Origin: Pohlia nutans
Taxonomy: Eukaryota > Streptophyta > Bryopsida > Bryales > Mniaceae
Assembly: GCA_022496805.1 (NCBI GenBank)
Contig: CM040103.1
Span: 8,760,001 to 8,824,000 of the forward strand
Direction: 5' to 3'
DNA length: 64,000 nucleotides
Positions 20,901-31,029 of the stretch are shown in pieces. Position 1 is the first letter of the stretch. Every line of letters begins with the position of its first letter. The translations under genes were made by a program, and so were the position numbers. The notes below the pieces were generated by a model. The model did not search any database. It saw nothing but the letters and a program-made list of their open reading frames with translations, and was not told where the DNA came from.

Positions 20901-23050
20901 CTCATTTTTTGACCACGTAACCTGAAAGAGACTTAACCCCTAAAAGACCAAGAAGCCCAAATTGGACCTCATGTTTTTCATAGCAGTTTTGAGTAGGTCC
21001 CATGTGGACTTCTTTTTGTTCAAGTTTATTTGTTTTTTGACCAACACATGCAATGTTCTTCACTAATTCCAATTATATAAAATTTGGTCTTATCTTAATC
21101 CCTAAACGTCCCAACATCCAGAAACTAGATTACGAACAGATTCAAAGCCTTGTAACTTTCTCATACAATCTCGGATGACTTTCATCCAAGTCATATTTGC
21201 AAGCCTATTAGGTTCTCTACCAATTAAAGTAAATCTTTTGTGATGTTGAGATGTTTGATAATATTAGAGAGGTCTCCAAATGCAAGTATTTCAAATTTGT
21301 TGGGTAGATTTCATGTTTGCAATGTACATTTGAGCCAGGCTAATATCTACCTTTATGGCTAGCATCTACTGCTGTTCAAAGGGTCGGTACGTTTAGGGAT
21401 TAATTGTGTTTTTTCACAATATATCAATTGAATTTGTCATTGTAAAACCATGAATTCTTGGTCCTTTAGGGGTTAACAGTGCTCATTTTGAAACCTGGAA
21501 GAACCTACCTCTAGATGATTAGTATGGGCTTTATATCCTGCCCAAAATTCCAAACGCTTTGCAAAATATTATCCATGGCAGTACCGATTCTCAGTTCCAT
21601 CAGTTTGTTTGTTGTAAGATTTCCTTGTTGCTCAAACTGTTGTTGATCTTTTTTTTGTGCCTGCAGGAATATTTGTTTTAGGGATGGGGGCAGGCATCAC
21701 TGTTGATACAGTCCTCAATGTGGAGCCCAACAATGTGGCTTCTCGTGAAGTGATCGATCGTCAAACTCCAAATCCGGATGTGTGCATTGCCAATGGAATG
21801 AGCGCTATGGTGCTTGACCAACGTCTGTTCATCTCATTCAATCCGTGAGTACACTCTGACAATAAAAACTATTAAACAATTCATAAATTTTTCATACAGT
21901 ATCTAAATAATACTCCCTCTGTCCCATAATAGATGATGCCTTTCAGAAAAAAATTGTCCCAAATTACTTTATGCAAATCATTTATTCAATTTGAAGTTGT
22001 TGTTTTACAGATTCTAAGGGCCGCTTCACACTATGGCCATCCAAGTCGAGAGGTTGTGGGATTGAGTGGCCAAACTTTGTTGAGAGTCCAAAGAAATGGG
22101 TTGAAATTAGGCAATAAAATATAGTTTTGATTTTTTATGAAAGAAAATTGACGGCCTCTCGACCATAGTTTGGGTTTCTATTCCTGTTCGACCCAAACTT
22201 CCTTTGAGAGTCCGTCAAAAAGTGTTGTCATGTAGGCATTTTGAAAGGCGACGGCCTTTGGACTTTGTCCTCTAGTGTGGAGGGTCGAGAGGCCAAATTC
22301 TTGGTTTCTTGCAACCCGATTGGTGGAAATCGACGGCCTCTCGACCTTCGGCCATAGTGTTAAGCGGTCCTAGTGGAGCAAAATCACAAGACAAGTGCAC
22401 ATGAAGTGTTTCCACACATACCATGTGCGGTATGATACTGCTTCGACAAACAACTACTCCAAAATATAAACCTGTTGTATGTATTTAGAGAAGTTACTAT
22501 AGTGTCCATTTTCGAGAGGGAAGAGTAGTTTTGTTCCAATGGCCCTTTGTTCGGTGGGCACTGTGTCATTGACATTACGAACGGACACTTTATTCACGCC
22601 GGCCTTCGAAAGAGGACCGGAGTTTCTATCTATCTATCTATTTAGAGAATTGATGAAATCATTATGGTTTGCTTTATTTTTTTATTTTTTTCAAAAGCAT
22701 CGTCTATCGTGAGACGGAGGGAATATATATATTTTAGTGCGTTGGAATCCTCTCAAATTTGTTTTTTTATATGCAGGTTCAACGTGTACGTGTCGCAGAC
22801 TGAAGTGAAGCCGGGATGCGTGTTGAGGCAAAGCAACTGGAGTGTGTTGGAAGCAAGGGGCTTGGTGACCTCGGACGAAGTGCGCGATTGCAAACGCAAC
22901 ATGAACACGTTCGGATTTGTAGGCGACCTTCGTCAAGCCCCTGAAATTTCTTGTGTGTACCATAGTGAGACTGCTGAGAATCAGTTCCTCAAGGATCCCT
23001 CCAAGGCCACTCTTGGCGATGGCTTCCAGCCCAAGGACATTCCCGAATGA
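17946..23050 (+). CDS. Chloroplast-targeted DUF3172-type protein, five exons, 299 residues
   Basis: Exons 17946-18085, 19612-19773, 20716-20861, 21667-21844 and 22777-23050 join in phase across GT-AG introns and total 900 nt, including the stop. Exon 1 encodes a Ser/Arg-rich, acid-poor leader (MSSGSSGPLCRLPVVSNSR) typical of a plastid transit peptide. Exon 3 carries an acidic run (residues 117-130) and then WLDTVWQGINRYILAG. Residues about 142-166 are hydrophobic, a probable single membrane anchor. The C-terminal 130 residues (NVASREVIDRQTPNPDVC, FNVYVSQTEVKPGCVLR, NWSVLEARGLVTSDEVRDCK) match what I recall of DUF3172, shared by cyanobacteria and plant plastids, with cysteines at 189, 223, 247 and 268. 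Function is unknown. Introns 1, 2, 3 and 4 all hold transposon insertions. The exon model is strong; the family name is from memory. Confidence 0.85.
18292..18650 (+). mobile_element. TTAA family B element with internal tandem duplication
   Basis: TTAA at 18288-18291 and 18651-18654; ends TCCCTAAAGGACC and GGTCCTTTAGGA. Internally a 125-bp unit (accaccacatgcaatg...) starting at 18396 is repeated at 18521, making this copy longer than the 209-241 bp of its relatives. It lies in intron 1 of the DUF3172-type gene. Confidence 0.85.
18865..19102 (+). mobile_element. TTAA family A relic
   Basis: The right end GGGACGTTTAGGGG is intact and followed by TTAA (19103-19106), and the interior matches 21099-21399 and 28776-29072. 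The left end is lost. Intron 1 of the DUF3172-type gene. Confidence 0.65.
20160..20427. mobile_element. Stowaway MITE, 268 bp
   Basis: Ends CTCCCTTTGTCCCACT and AGTGGGACAGAGGGAG, with TA on both sides (20158-20159, 20428-20429), match the plant Stowaway consensus. It lies in intron 2 of the DUF3172-type gene. Interior motifs (acttcaaacgtgaacc, aaatgcc-type ends) recur in the elements at 25304-25727 and 27269-27502. Confidence 0.9.
20937..21472 (+). mobile_element. TTAA family B element, split by a family A insertion
   Basis: TTAA at 20933-20936 and 21473-21476; ends CCCCTAAAAGACCAAG and CTTGGTCCTTTAGGGG. Removing the nested element 21099-21399 and one TTAA leaves a 231-bp copy, the usual size of family B. 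Intron 3 of the DUF3172-type gene. Confidence 0.9.
21099..21399 (-). mobile_element. TTAA family A element, 301 bp, nested
   Basis: Ends TCCCTAAACGTCCCAAC and GGTACGTTTAGGGA, bounded by TTAA at 21095-21098 and 21400-21403. It is inserted in an internal TTAA-like site of the family B copy 20937-21472, so TTAA targeting is shown by nesting and not only by flanks. Confidence 0.9.
22018..22370. mobile_element. Tourist/PIF-Harbinger-type MITE, 353 bp
   Basis: Ends GGGCCGCTTCACACTATGGCC (first 20 used) and GGCCATAGTGTTAAGCGGTCC; left flank TAA, right flank TAG, fitting a three-base TWA-type duplication with one change. A second copy with clean TAA flanks is at 52672-52980. Both share cggcctctcgacc blocks inside. 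Confidence 0.75.
22493..22638 (+). mobile_element. SINE-like element, 146 bp with 11-bp target duplication
   Basis: TATTTAGAGAA is duplicated at 22482-22492 and 22639-22649. The element ends in a (TATC)n tail, and the uninterrupted target sequence is seen in the related Stowaway copy near 51625. Variable-length duplication plus a simple 3' tail points to retroposition. I do not see convincing A and B boxes of RNA polymerase III, so the promoter type is open. Other copies lie at 7436-7556 and 50419-50560. Confidence 0.75.
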
Positions 23051-24406
23051 TTCATTCCTTCCTTCCTGGGGCCTTTTTATTTGTACAGTAATTCATAATA
23101 GATTACTACATTGTATGGACTGTGTACCATAATGACAGGGAGCAGAATTTCTTTGATAATTAGAGACTTAGACTGTTATTTGTTTCATTTTACTAATGAC
23201 TCGTGTACTCCTGCATTCAATTACGACTCTCTTTCTAATGCTGTGTCTTGATGCATTTTGCATGTGAGGAATTCAATGAGAGATGAAGCTTTGGCAGTTT
23301 GTTTTCTTAATCCCTTGATGATGAATGTTTTTGAAAAGTCTACATCAAATTGGTACACATTTTGGAAGTTTCAGGGATGTGTAGCTTAGTATACCCTACT
23401 GGTACCTCTGCTTCAGCGATAATTAATTATTTTGACTAGTGCGTAATAATTTTGATTTGGCATTGTATGAAGTGCCTAAATTTTAATCAATTCCCCTAAA
23501 ATGTCTAAATTATGAACAATTCAATATAATGAGAAATTTGCATATTAAGAATACTTGTTCTCAAAAATGAAGTCTAGTGAAGCTCTTGTTCTCAAGTTGA
23601 AGAATGGAAAGAATGAGTTTGGAAGCTCCTGTTGGGTGAAGCACATGCGGTTTTGTTTGAGTGGATTAGGTTCTCAATAAATTATACAAATGGATTGGTG
23701 TAGAAAATCGTGAGAATATTTTATTGGTTCGTTATTTGCACAACCAATGAGTGAAGTTGGTGGGTTGTCATCAGGGTTTTTTTTTCCTGGCTTCTAGCTA
23801 GACTCCAATGTTGTGGCATAGTCAGAGTGGTCTAGCTAGACTCCAAAGTCGTGGCACAGTCAGAGTGGTTTGAATCTAGAGAGACCACCATCCATTGAAT
23901 GCATGGAGTACTGCTACAATGCAAAAAAAAAAAGCCCTAGTTGTCATGCTCTAAGGAGTGGTGGGAGGTAGAGAGTGAGCCGGATTATTAGAATATTCCC
24001 ATGTGATGGTCAAGATTCCGTATGCAATCCCCATATGTTGCTGAAGTTGGTTCAATATGACTTTTGTAATGGTTTGTTTTGTATGTTACGTCAAGATCTC
24101 CTGGACCGTGAGGTTGTCGCACGCATATTTGGTATACCGTGGGAAAGCTCTCGACGAGTAAGGGTGTACCGAAGTTTGTAAATCTTGGACTTAGGGTGTG
24201 AAAGTTATGGATTTTTAATCAACGTAACAAAAAAAATTGTATCTGACTAGTATTTCAAGAAACTTTATTGTTATCTAAGGTATTTGAAAAGTCGCAGTGT
24301 ATTTTGGTTTGTGGTATTTTGTGACCCCTCACTTTAGCCCACATTGAACACATATCAATTATTTTCCTAAATTGCATTGAAATTTCGTTCAACTTTGTAT
24401 TTTATA
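23051..24406. other. Downstream flank of the DUF3172-type gene
   Basis: 3' UTR then AT-rich DNA. A 38-bp unit (tctagctagactccaa to gtcagagtgg) is directly repeated at 23793-23830 and 23831-23868. A 68-codon open frame at 23975-24181 has no recognisable motif and no splice context. Confidence 0.5.
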
Positions 24407-24490
24407 CTCCCTTTGTTCTAATTTGATTGCAATGAACCAACACTATAATTTCTTTGTTCATTTGCGGCAATCAAACCCGAACAAAGGAAG
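24407..24490. mobile_element. Mini Stowaway-like element, 84 bp
   Basis: Ends CTCCCTTTGTTC and GAACAAAGGAAG with TA flanks at 24405-24406 and 24491-24492. Confidence 0.65.
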
Positions 24491-24661
24491 TAGTAACAAC
24501 TCATAATTATATGCAATGTAATAAGATAGAGTTGGTTTCTCCTCCAAATTGGAGTTTTGGTGACAATGTGCCAATTTCAAACTTCAACAAAGAACAATTT
24601 ATTTTTTCACCCCAATGGTTACTAAAATGGGTAATATAACAAGAAGCCCAACTACTCACTA

Positions 24662-25023
24662 CACTAAATAGTGTATTTAGTGTGAGGTGATCGAGGAGGT
24701 GATGAATAATGTGCTTACCCCTACTACTTGTCTAACACTAATAGTCAATTTGTGGGTAATTAGTGTTGGATGATTTCAGTTATCATCCAATTTGATTCAT
24801 TTCATTTCTAAAATTTCAGTTTTTCCATCTAAACTTTCATCTCAAGTTCCATTCCTTACTCACACTAAATATCCATATCTCAAAAGATCACAATGTCAAA
24901 ACGTTACTATTCTTCATAAATAGTGTGAGAATTCACATTTAGTGTTTTTACAAAAGTGGGTTTTTTGATATTTAGAGTGATGTTTGCAATTACAGTGCCT
25001 CACACTAAATACACTATTTAGTG
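24662..25023. mobile_element. TA-flanked MITE, 362 bp
   Basis: Terminal inverted repeats CACTAAATAGTGTATTTAG and complement, with TA on both sides. The outer ten bases CACTAAATAG are shared with the element at 38238-38452, so both probably use the same Tc1/mariner-like transposase. No coding sequence. Confidence 0.8.
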
Positions 25024-25430
25024 TAGTCTATTTTCTTATAGCCCAAAGTAATTTTCATTTTTTTTGCTGTAAAATTTTGCAATGGTGATATTTTTAATGA
25101 ATTCATGTATGAAAAATTTAAAGAAATCATTTTCAATAAAAAAAATTCAATGCAAAAGTATACATAACTCCTTTATGTCATACCCTTGGCAACCAATACA
25201 AATTACTCTGTAGTTCAACACATGACACATGCAAATACGAGAATGTGACATGAGAGAGTAATAAAAATTGAGTTCATAGTGTTTATGGGCTTCAAAAATT
25301 TTACACCCTCTATTCCAAAATAAAACCACTCAACGCTTCCAATGCCAAAAAAGTTGTCATAATACTTTAAAAAATGGTTTATCTTTAATAGTAGCATGTA
25401 GTTTTTGTGTCCCTCTCATTCTCTATCCCA

Positions 25431-25584
25431 TTTGAAGTGGACAAAGTTCACGTTTCAAGTGGACACGATTCACATTTGAAGTGGACATGGTTCACGTTTG
25501 AAGTGGATATGGTTCACGTTTGAAGTGGACATGGTTCACATTTGAAGTGGACATGGTTCACGTCTGAAGTGGACACGGTTCACA
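25431..25584. repeat. 22-bp minisatellite, 7 copies
   Basis: Unit tttgaagtggacatggttca plus cg, repeated exactly in register seven times with point differences, then a partial eighth copy. It derives from a segment that is single-copy in related Stowaway elements. Confidence 0.95.
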
Positions 25585-25616
25585 TTTGAAGTTTAAAATA
25601 TAGGACAAATGTTGAA

Positions 25617-25696
<80 letters not shown>
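25617..25696. repeat. (TAA)n microsatellite, about 27 units
   Basis: An uninterrupted AAT/TAA tract of about 80 bp inside the Stowaway relic. Confidence 0.95.
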
Positions 25697-25698
<2 letters not shown>

Positions 25699-25727
25699 GC
25701 CAAAAACGACGGGTTTTATTTCAAGAG

Positions 25728-26930
25728 TACATCTTTTGGGATTTTTAAATTTTAAATTTTTCTCCCTCAAAAATTGAGCACACAAGTTGGATAAGAATGA
25801 CCAGAACGAGTGAACGAGTGACTGTACTTCCTCGGCCACTCTCTATCAACACTTTCTATGGTCCTTGAAGATAAGAGAAATTGGTCAAAGATGGGGTGCT
25901 GACTTGCAACAGAAACAATGTCAATTTGATCACTACAACAGAGATGGAAAAAACTGAAGTTTGTTGTATTTCAGCCATCTCTAATTACACACAAAACCAT
26001 TTCTAAACGTTTCATTTTATGATGCAAAACTGTCGAATTTGGAGAGGGGTGAGGACGCTTCAGGTTAAGACTTCCACATGCCAAATTGTGAAATGTGAGC
26101 ACATGAGTGCATATGAGTGCATTCAGAAACCCGTTTGTGGTGAATACTAAAAGATGCAAAGGAATAGCAAGAATACGCATATTCCATTTGGTGCACGAAT
26201 AGACTGCGTTATTCGACGTTATCACAACATAACATTCAGTAACTTTTGTGAGTGTTGCCTTCCCCCAACAGAATGATGTGGGATATTCCACATCATCAAT
26301 AGTTATAGGGGCATGTGGCATGAAGCAAGAGCAATCAACCGTGGTGAGTAGTAATCAAAAGCACTCAATCACAATTCAACAATGTTTTGTAATTGTTTAT
26401 TTGATTCAATAGTCCATTCAATTACAAAACATTGATCACTCCATACACAAAGGTAGATGAAACTAAATGAGAGCCTCTTGGAAGGCTACTAAATGTTATG
26501 AAAGGAAAATGGTCTCATAATAAATGAAATCAATAGCACTGAAGAAGATGTAAGTTATAGATGCATGTAAGTCATACATACATAGTAATTTTGGTGCATA
26601 GTAAGACCAGAACTCTTCCTGTGCCCCCCAAAAATGTATTTACACATGGAAGTGAAAGCACGAGAAATGTCTCTTGCTAAAGAGTAAACAATAGGTTCAA
26701 ACCACTTTCCTTCAAGTGTCCTGGACTTGCCATTCCGGCTGCAGTTTCTAGAGAGCTCCAAAAATTCACGAAGAGCACGGTTTATTTTCCGATAAACACA
26801 TCACACCCTCTGTTGAGAAAAGCATTGCCTATGAAAGTAAAGGTGCAAGCTCAAACGATGCTAGAGAAGCCTTCGTTTGAGAACGAACCTAAAGAAGAAT
26901 TTATCGTCAAACTTCAGTCCTTTTCTTCAC
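25728..26930. other. 3' flank of the small membrane protein gene
   Basis: Non-coding as far as I can tell. It contains a 16-bp inverted pair (caatgttttgtaattg at 26380-26395 and its complement at 26419-26434) with a 23-bp loop. Open frames on the minus strand at 25971-26321 and 26555-26761 show no family signature. Confidence 0.45.
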
Positions 26931-27800
26931 TCAACTCGATACCTCCTCGCCTTTCGCTTGAGTTTGCCCCTTGAGGTTCTGGTAAAGATAGCGACCGCTG
27001 AGCATATCGATCATCACCCAGAAGCCAGACGAAATTCCTGTCGAGAGCTGCACAACAACAGTAATCTGTGAGTGCGTGAAACAAGAGCAATGGCGCATCT
27101 GAGACTGTCGAATTATTAGCCAGAAATAAAACTTAAATATAGACTGTTCAAGAAGTAAAACTAATTCCTTCTTGTGATAAGAAATCTTGTTCCTTCATGA
27201 TACAAACTGCTAAAAAAAAAATAGGATTTCTAAAGGAGCACCTAAACTTTGCGTCCTTCAAAAACACACCCCTGTTCGGAAATAACTGTCCTAGTTTTTG
27301 GCGTGTTTTAACTTAACAAAAGCCGTCTGAGTACTTAAAAAATGGTCTATGTTTAAGGCAGTATGTAGTTTTTTTTCACTCTCATTGTCCAACCGGTTTG
27401 AAGTGGACAGACAGGGCTCACGTTTGAAGTATAAAACATAGGACAAATATTGCAAAAGAAGAAATGCCAAAAACTAGGACAATTGTTTCAGGACAGAGGG
27501 AGTACTAGTAGAGTACAATAGTGGCGGAGTGAACATCAACATGGAGAACTCCAAAGCTTCTTGCAACCGAGTAAGATATTCAAAAAACGTCCTACGACTT
27601 CCACACTCCCAAGTAACTTAGCGAAGGAGACCTATGTTGCGTACCTTAGTAAGGACGCCAGTCTCCTCAATCGCTTGCTCCGGCTCCTCTTCAGTTAAGC
27701 TGAGAATACTGGAATCGCCTTCCGACCGTACTGCTTTGAACGCAAAGTAACCCGCCAACATCGCGGACAGAAACAGCAAAATCACACGTAGAGGACACAT
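26931..27800 (-). CDS. Small single-pass plant membrane protein, two exons, 90 residues
   Basis: Exon 1 is 27800-27645 (52 codons, ending AAG before GTACGC); exon 2 is 27047-26931 (38 codons plus TGA) after a TTGTGCAG acceptor. Both junctions are phase 0. The N-terminus MCPLRVILLFLSAMLAGYFA is a hydrophobic anchor. An acidic linker with EEEPEQAIEE follows, then SGFWVMIDMLSGRYLYQNLK. This MCPLR... plus F/W-x-M-x-D-M-x-SGRYL combination is, to my memory, a conserved land-plant family of about 90-100 residues, often labelled 'methyltransferase-related' although no methyltransferase motif is present. Function is unknown. Neither exon is obvious from long open frames; the pairing rests on splice phase and the family pattern. 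The 597-bp intron holds a Stowaway relic. Confidence 0.85.
27269..27502. mobile_element. Stowaway relic in the intron of the small membrane protein gene
   Basis: The right end TTTCAGGACAGAGGGAG is followed by TA. The interior (caaatattgc, gaaatgccaaaaac, cacgtttgaagtataaaac) matches the family at 20160-20427. The left end is decayed. Confidence 0.65.
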
Positions 27801-28338
27801 CTTCGCTCACCGCACTCTCAACCCGCCTTCAAGGCTTCGCACTCTTCAAGCCTTCAATAATTCCACAAGAACACCAAACGCTGCAACCCTATCACACTTC
27901 AATGCCAACAAGCGCTCTCGAGGACGACAATGTAATAATATCAAACCACAGCGAGAATAAAAACTTATATTGCGCTTCATAAGCTTAGTACGCTGTCAAA
28001 CCACGAACGCGTTGCTCAAAGGCTCAGTTGGAAGGTGAAGCACATCTGCAACGACAACGACTTAGAAAATGCCTGGCCACAATAACAAAGACGAAAATGT
28101 AAATGAAAACTAGCTTTCATGTGATTCAACAAAGCGGAGGTGGAAAGGACTGCAAAGTCCACCTTCTAGCCAGCTCCGAAACTGCCATTCTAAAGGACGG
28201 ATTAACCGGGAAACTTTTATTAGAACGGGACCCGCCGGTTGACTGGGGGATGCACCAACCAAGTCAGCCGTCCTCCACGAGTGTGCCATGCGTGAGAAAG
28301 TCGTGCAAGGAAGGTGACTGACACGCAGGAAGGTACGG

Positions 28339-28425
28339 TTTGGCTATGGCGGAACAGAGCTCTGGCTATGGCGAGATAGAGCTTTGGCTATGGCGAGCAA
28401 GGTCTGGCTATGGCGGAACAAAGCT
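28339..28425. repeat. 22-bp tandem repeat, 4 copies
   Basis: Unit tttggctatggcggaacaga plus gc, four in-register copies with substitutions, in a GC-richer stretch (about 28100-28560) upstream of the small membrane protein gene. Confidence 0.85.
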
Positions 28426-28775
28426 CCGAACCCAAACCTAGGCAACGAAGCGGGGACGACAGTCTAGAATTCGACGGAGGATTGTTTAGTTCGACGAATC
28501 GTTTTAATGCTGGACGGAGCGTTGACGAGGGTGGAACGATCGTTGGAGTCTTCCGTTTTGGGGCTGCAGTCAATTCACTTTGAGATCGTATCACCAACTG
28601 TATAAACGAGTAGATTTGTAGCAGCCTTGAAATCTGGCCATAAGATACGGAGTAGAAATTAGTGTTGAGGTAGGCCAACCCAACACCACCCACTCACACA
28701 ATTCTGTTCAAATGTAGGCTTGATTGTAGGCCCGATAGTGATTCTAAAATTCCCTCTAAGGTAACTATACCTTAA

Positions 28776-29072
28776 CCCCTAAACCGTCCCAGCGTTCAAA
28801 AACTAAATCACAAACAGATTCAAAGCCTTGTAATTTTCTCATACAACCTTCGATGATTTTCATCCAAGTCACCTTTGAAAGACTATCAAATTTTCTACCA
28901 ATTACAATAAATCTCTTGTGATAGGGAGCTATTGATAATATTGAAGAGGCCTCCAACTACAAGTATGTCAAAAAAATTTGGTAGATTTTTTGCTTGCAAT
29001 GATCTTCTTTTGTACACCTCATGTACATTTGAGCCATGCTAATATCTACTTAAAGGTTGGTACGTTTAGGGG
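28776..29072 (-). mobile_element. TTAA family A element, 297 bp
   Basis: TTAA at 28772-28775 and 29073-29076; ends CCCCTAAACCGTCCCAGC and GGTACGTTTAGGGG. Full-length relative of 21099-21399. Confidence 0.9.
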
Positions 29073-29076
29073 TTAA

Positions 29077-30237
29077 AGCATTCACCTTAAAAATTGAGCC
29101 TATTTACACACATAAAATTAAAAATATTTTTAGTGGGTCTTAAAAGCAACTTTGAGAGGATTCCAACGTACTTTAGCATGTATTATTTGGACACCATATG
29201 AATAAGTTATGAATTTCCAAAGTGTTGACTATAGGTTGACCTTCAAGCGGCCCTAAACTCTGATGTTCAGATTGTGCACATTGATGAGAATTGTGAGTGA
29301 GTCTAATAAAGATTGCAAATATTTACAAATTCTAGGGTTGTGATAGACCAAGAATGAGAGTTCACTTGTGAGAGAGTCTAGTGAGTTTTAAAAGCTTAAA
29401 GCTCTAATTTTTGTTTGTCAATGCTATAAGCAACAGTATGTGTTTGTGTATTTTTGCTATAAGAGACTTGTCCAGGCTTAAAACAATTGAGTCTCTGTGT
29501 ATGCTAAACACAATTTGTTGAAGTGGTTGTAATTTACTGCATGTGACTTGATGTTGTAAAGTCTTGAGCAATTTAATAAGAAGAATGCTATAAGCAAATT
29601 GGTATGAGAATTTCCTAGATCAACGTGGAAATTTGTAACGCTGAAAGCGATATTACAAGCATAAAGCTAGGTGGTTGAAGTACATTCCCTTGAGCAAATT
29701 ATTAGGTTAATTGCTATAAACAAATGGATAAACAAATGTCTATAGCAAAATGATGGCACAATGCTAAAAGCAATGTTTTGATACTAACATATGGTTGAAT
29801 GAAAAACGAGTGATGTTGTAAGCAATCACTGTGAGACTATGCTTTGAGCAAATGCAACAAGGAAACTGTTACTTATCTTTGTGCTTGAGCTATATGTTTT
29901 GTGATCATTTCAAACTAAAAGCTTGCCTTTGTTAATATAAACCAACACACTAGTCTAAGACAAGGACTGCATATATTGCATTGTTGCATCTATAAGTCTT
30001 GGACAAAAACTAGAGACATGCTAAAAAGTGTTTCCTATATATACCTAAATTGGGCAAAATGAAAACACAAAATTAGGGCAATATAGGCTAGGCCACTAGA
30101 GTTATAACAACGACATAAAACATACTAGTCTATATATTAAGTTCAGAGTTTTGTTTTGTAATTGCATCCTTAGATTTTTATGATCATAAAGTTGATTAGG
30201 GAGTGTTTGGTACCATTGAAAAGCCTTTGAGATAGTA
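29077..30237. other. AT-rich spacer with a recurrent TGCTATAAGCAA motif
   Basis: No gene seen. Variants of tgctataagcaa occur near 29422, 29586 and 29761, and shorter versions near 29455, 29710 and 29812. They may be the remains of a decayed tandem array. Confidence 0.4.
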
Positions 30238-30414
30238 GAGTTATCTTAAAGTCACCTTGTGTTTGAATAAGATTTTGTGAATTTTTCTTTAAATATACTC
30301 TTATTAATTCACCCTAATAATTAAAAGGTATGGAAGAGCTTAGTATCTCTCATTATTAAGTGTGTAATAGCTTGGTGGTCTTAGAATACTAGTTTAGTTG
30401 TCTTTCTTGAACCT
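30238..30414 (+). mobile_element. Left-half copy of the foldback MITE
   Basis: Matches the left arm of 17267-17630 (tagagttatcttaaagtcac...) and stops exactly where the 30415 element begins, so the latter inserted into or truncated it. Confidence 0.75.
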
Positions 30415-30759
30415 CATCAGGAATTTCGGACCCCACTGATTCCGCACGATTTCAGTGCGATTTCCGATATTTCAAGGGTTCGTACAGTTTTCGCACTGAT
30501 TCCGCATCGTTGCGTCATTCATCGCAACTACACTGATATGACACGATGTTCGTACAAGCGGATATAGTACTGATTCGACACGATTGATACATCTATTGAA
30601 AACGTATAAATTCAACATTCTTTATAGTCGTTAAATATCGTGTTTTAATCGTCTTTAAAACTACTCTGATTCAGTGCGTTTTTCGTGCGACATCATCTTT
30701 TCCATATCTAGATTTTATTTTCTTTTTATATCTAAATTTGATCAAAATAATATTATTAA

Positions 30760-30960
30760 AAAATATAAAAATTATTTTTCTCGCTACCCACTTTAACTAC
30801 ACGGAAATTGCCCAAACCCATGATGGGGCCCACCATGGCTTCCCAAGCTCTATCGCCGACGGTGGGATTTGAACTCACGACCTCCCGATTATCAACCAAG
30901 CTCCAAACCACCAAATCACCACAAACCCTCCATGCATAAAATGGAACTTTTTTGGTAATT
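30760..30960 (-). mobile_element. tRNA-derived SINE-like sequence
   Basis: Reading the minus strand, GGTCGTGAGTTCAAATCCCA is a T-arm/B-box match. Upstream, a five-base anticodon-type stem encloses TTGATAA (GAT at the anticodon position), and an A-box-like GTGATTTGGTGGTTTGG lies before it. The acceptor stem is not convincing, so this is a tRNA-like retroposon head and not a tRNA gene. The 79-codon open frame across it (containing VVSSNPT) is a translation artefact of the tRNA-like part. Confidence 0.6.
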
Positions 30961-31029
30961 ATAAAAGATTGAAACCATTGGCAATTTTTTGTCATGTGTA
31001 TATAATTATTTTTTTCAAATTATTTTTTT

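Larger units (their letters stand above)
21913..22722. mobile_element. Stowaway-type MITE with two nested insertions
   Basis: It begins CTCCCTCTGTCCCATAAT after TA (21911-21912) and ends near GAGACGGAGGGA before TA. A homologous, differently interrupted copy spans 50994-51712. Nested inside are a Tourist-type MITE (22018-22370) and a SINE-like element (22493-22638). The whole composite lies in intron 4 of the DUF3172-type gene. Confidence 0.8.
25304..25727. mobile_element. Stowaway relic with expanded internal repeats
   Basis: Ends CACCCTCTATTCCAAAATAA and GGGTTTTATTTCAAGAG with TA flanks (25302-25303, 25728-25729). The interior corresponds to the 20160-20427 family, but one 22-bp piece has expanded to seven copies and a (TAA)n tract of 80 bp has grown beside it. 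Confidence 0.75.

Noticed and set aside
30839..30910. tRNA gene on the minus strand
   Set aside because: B box and anticodon-type stem are present, but there is no matching acceptor stem; better explained as a SINE head.
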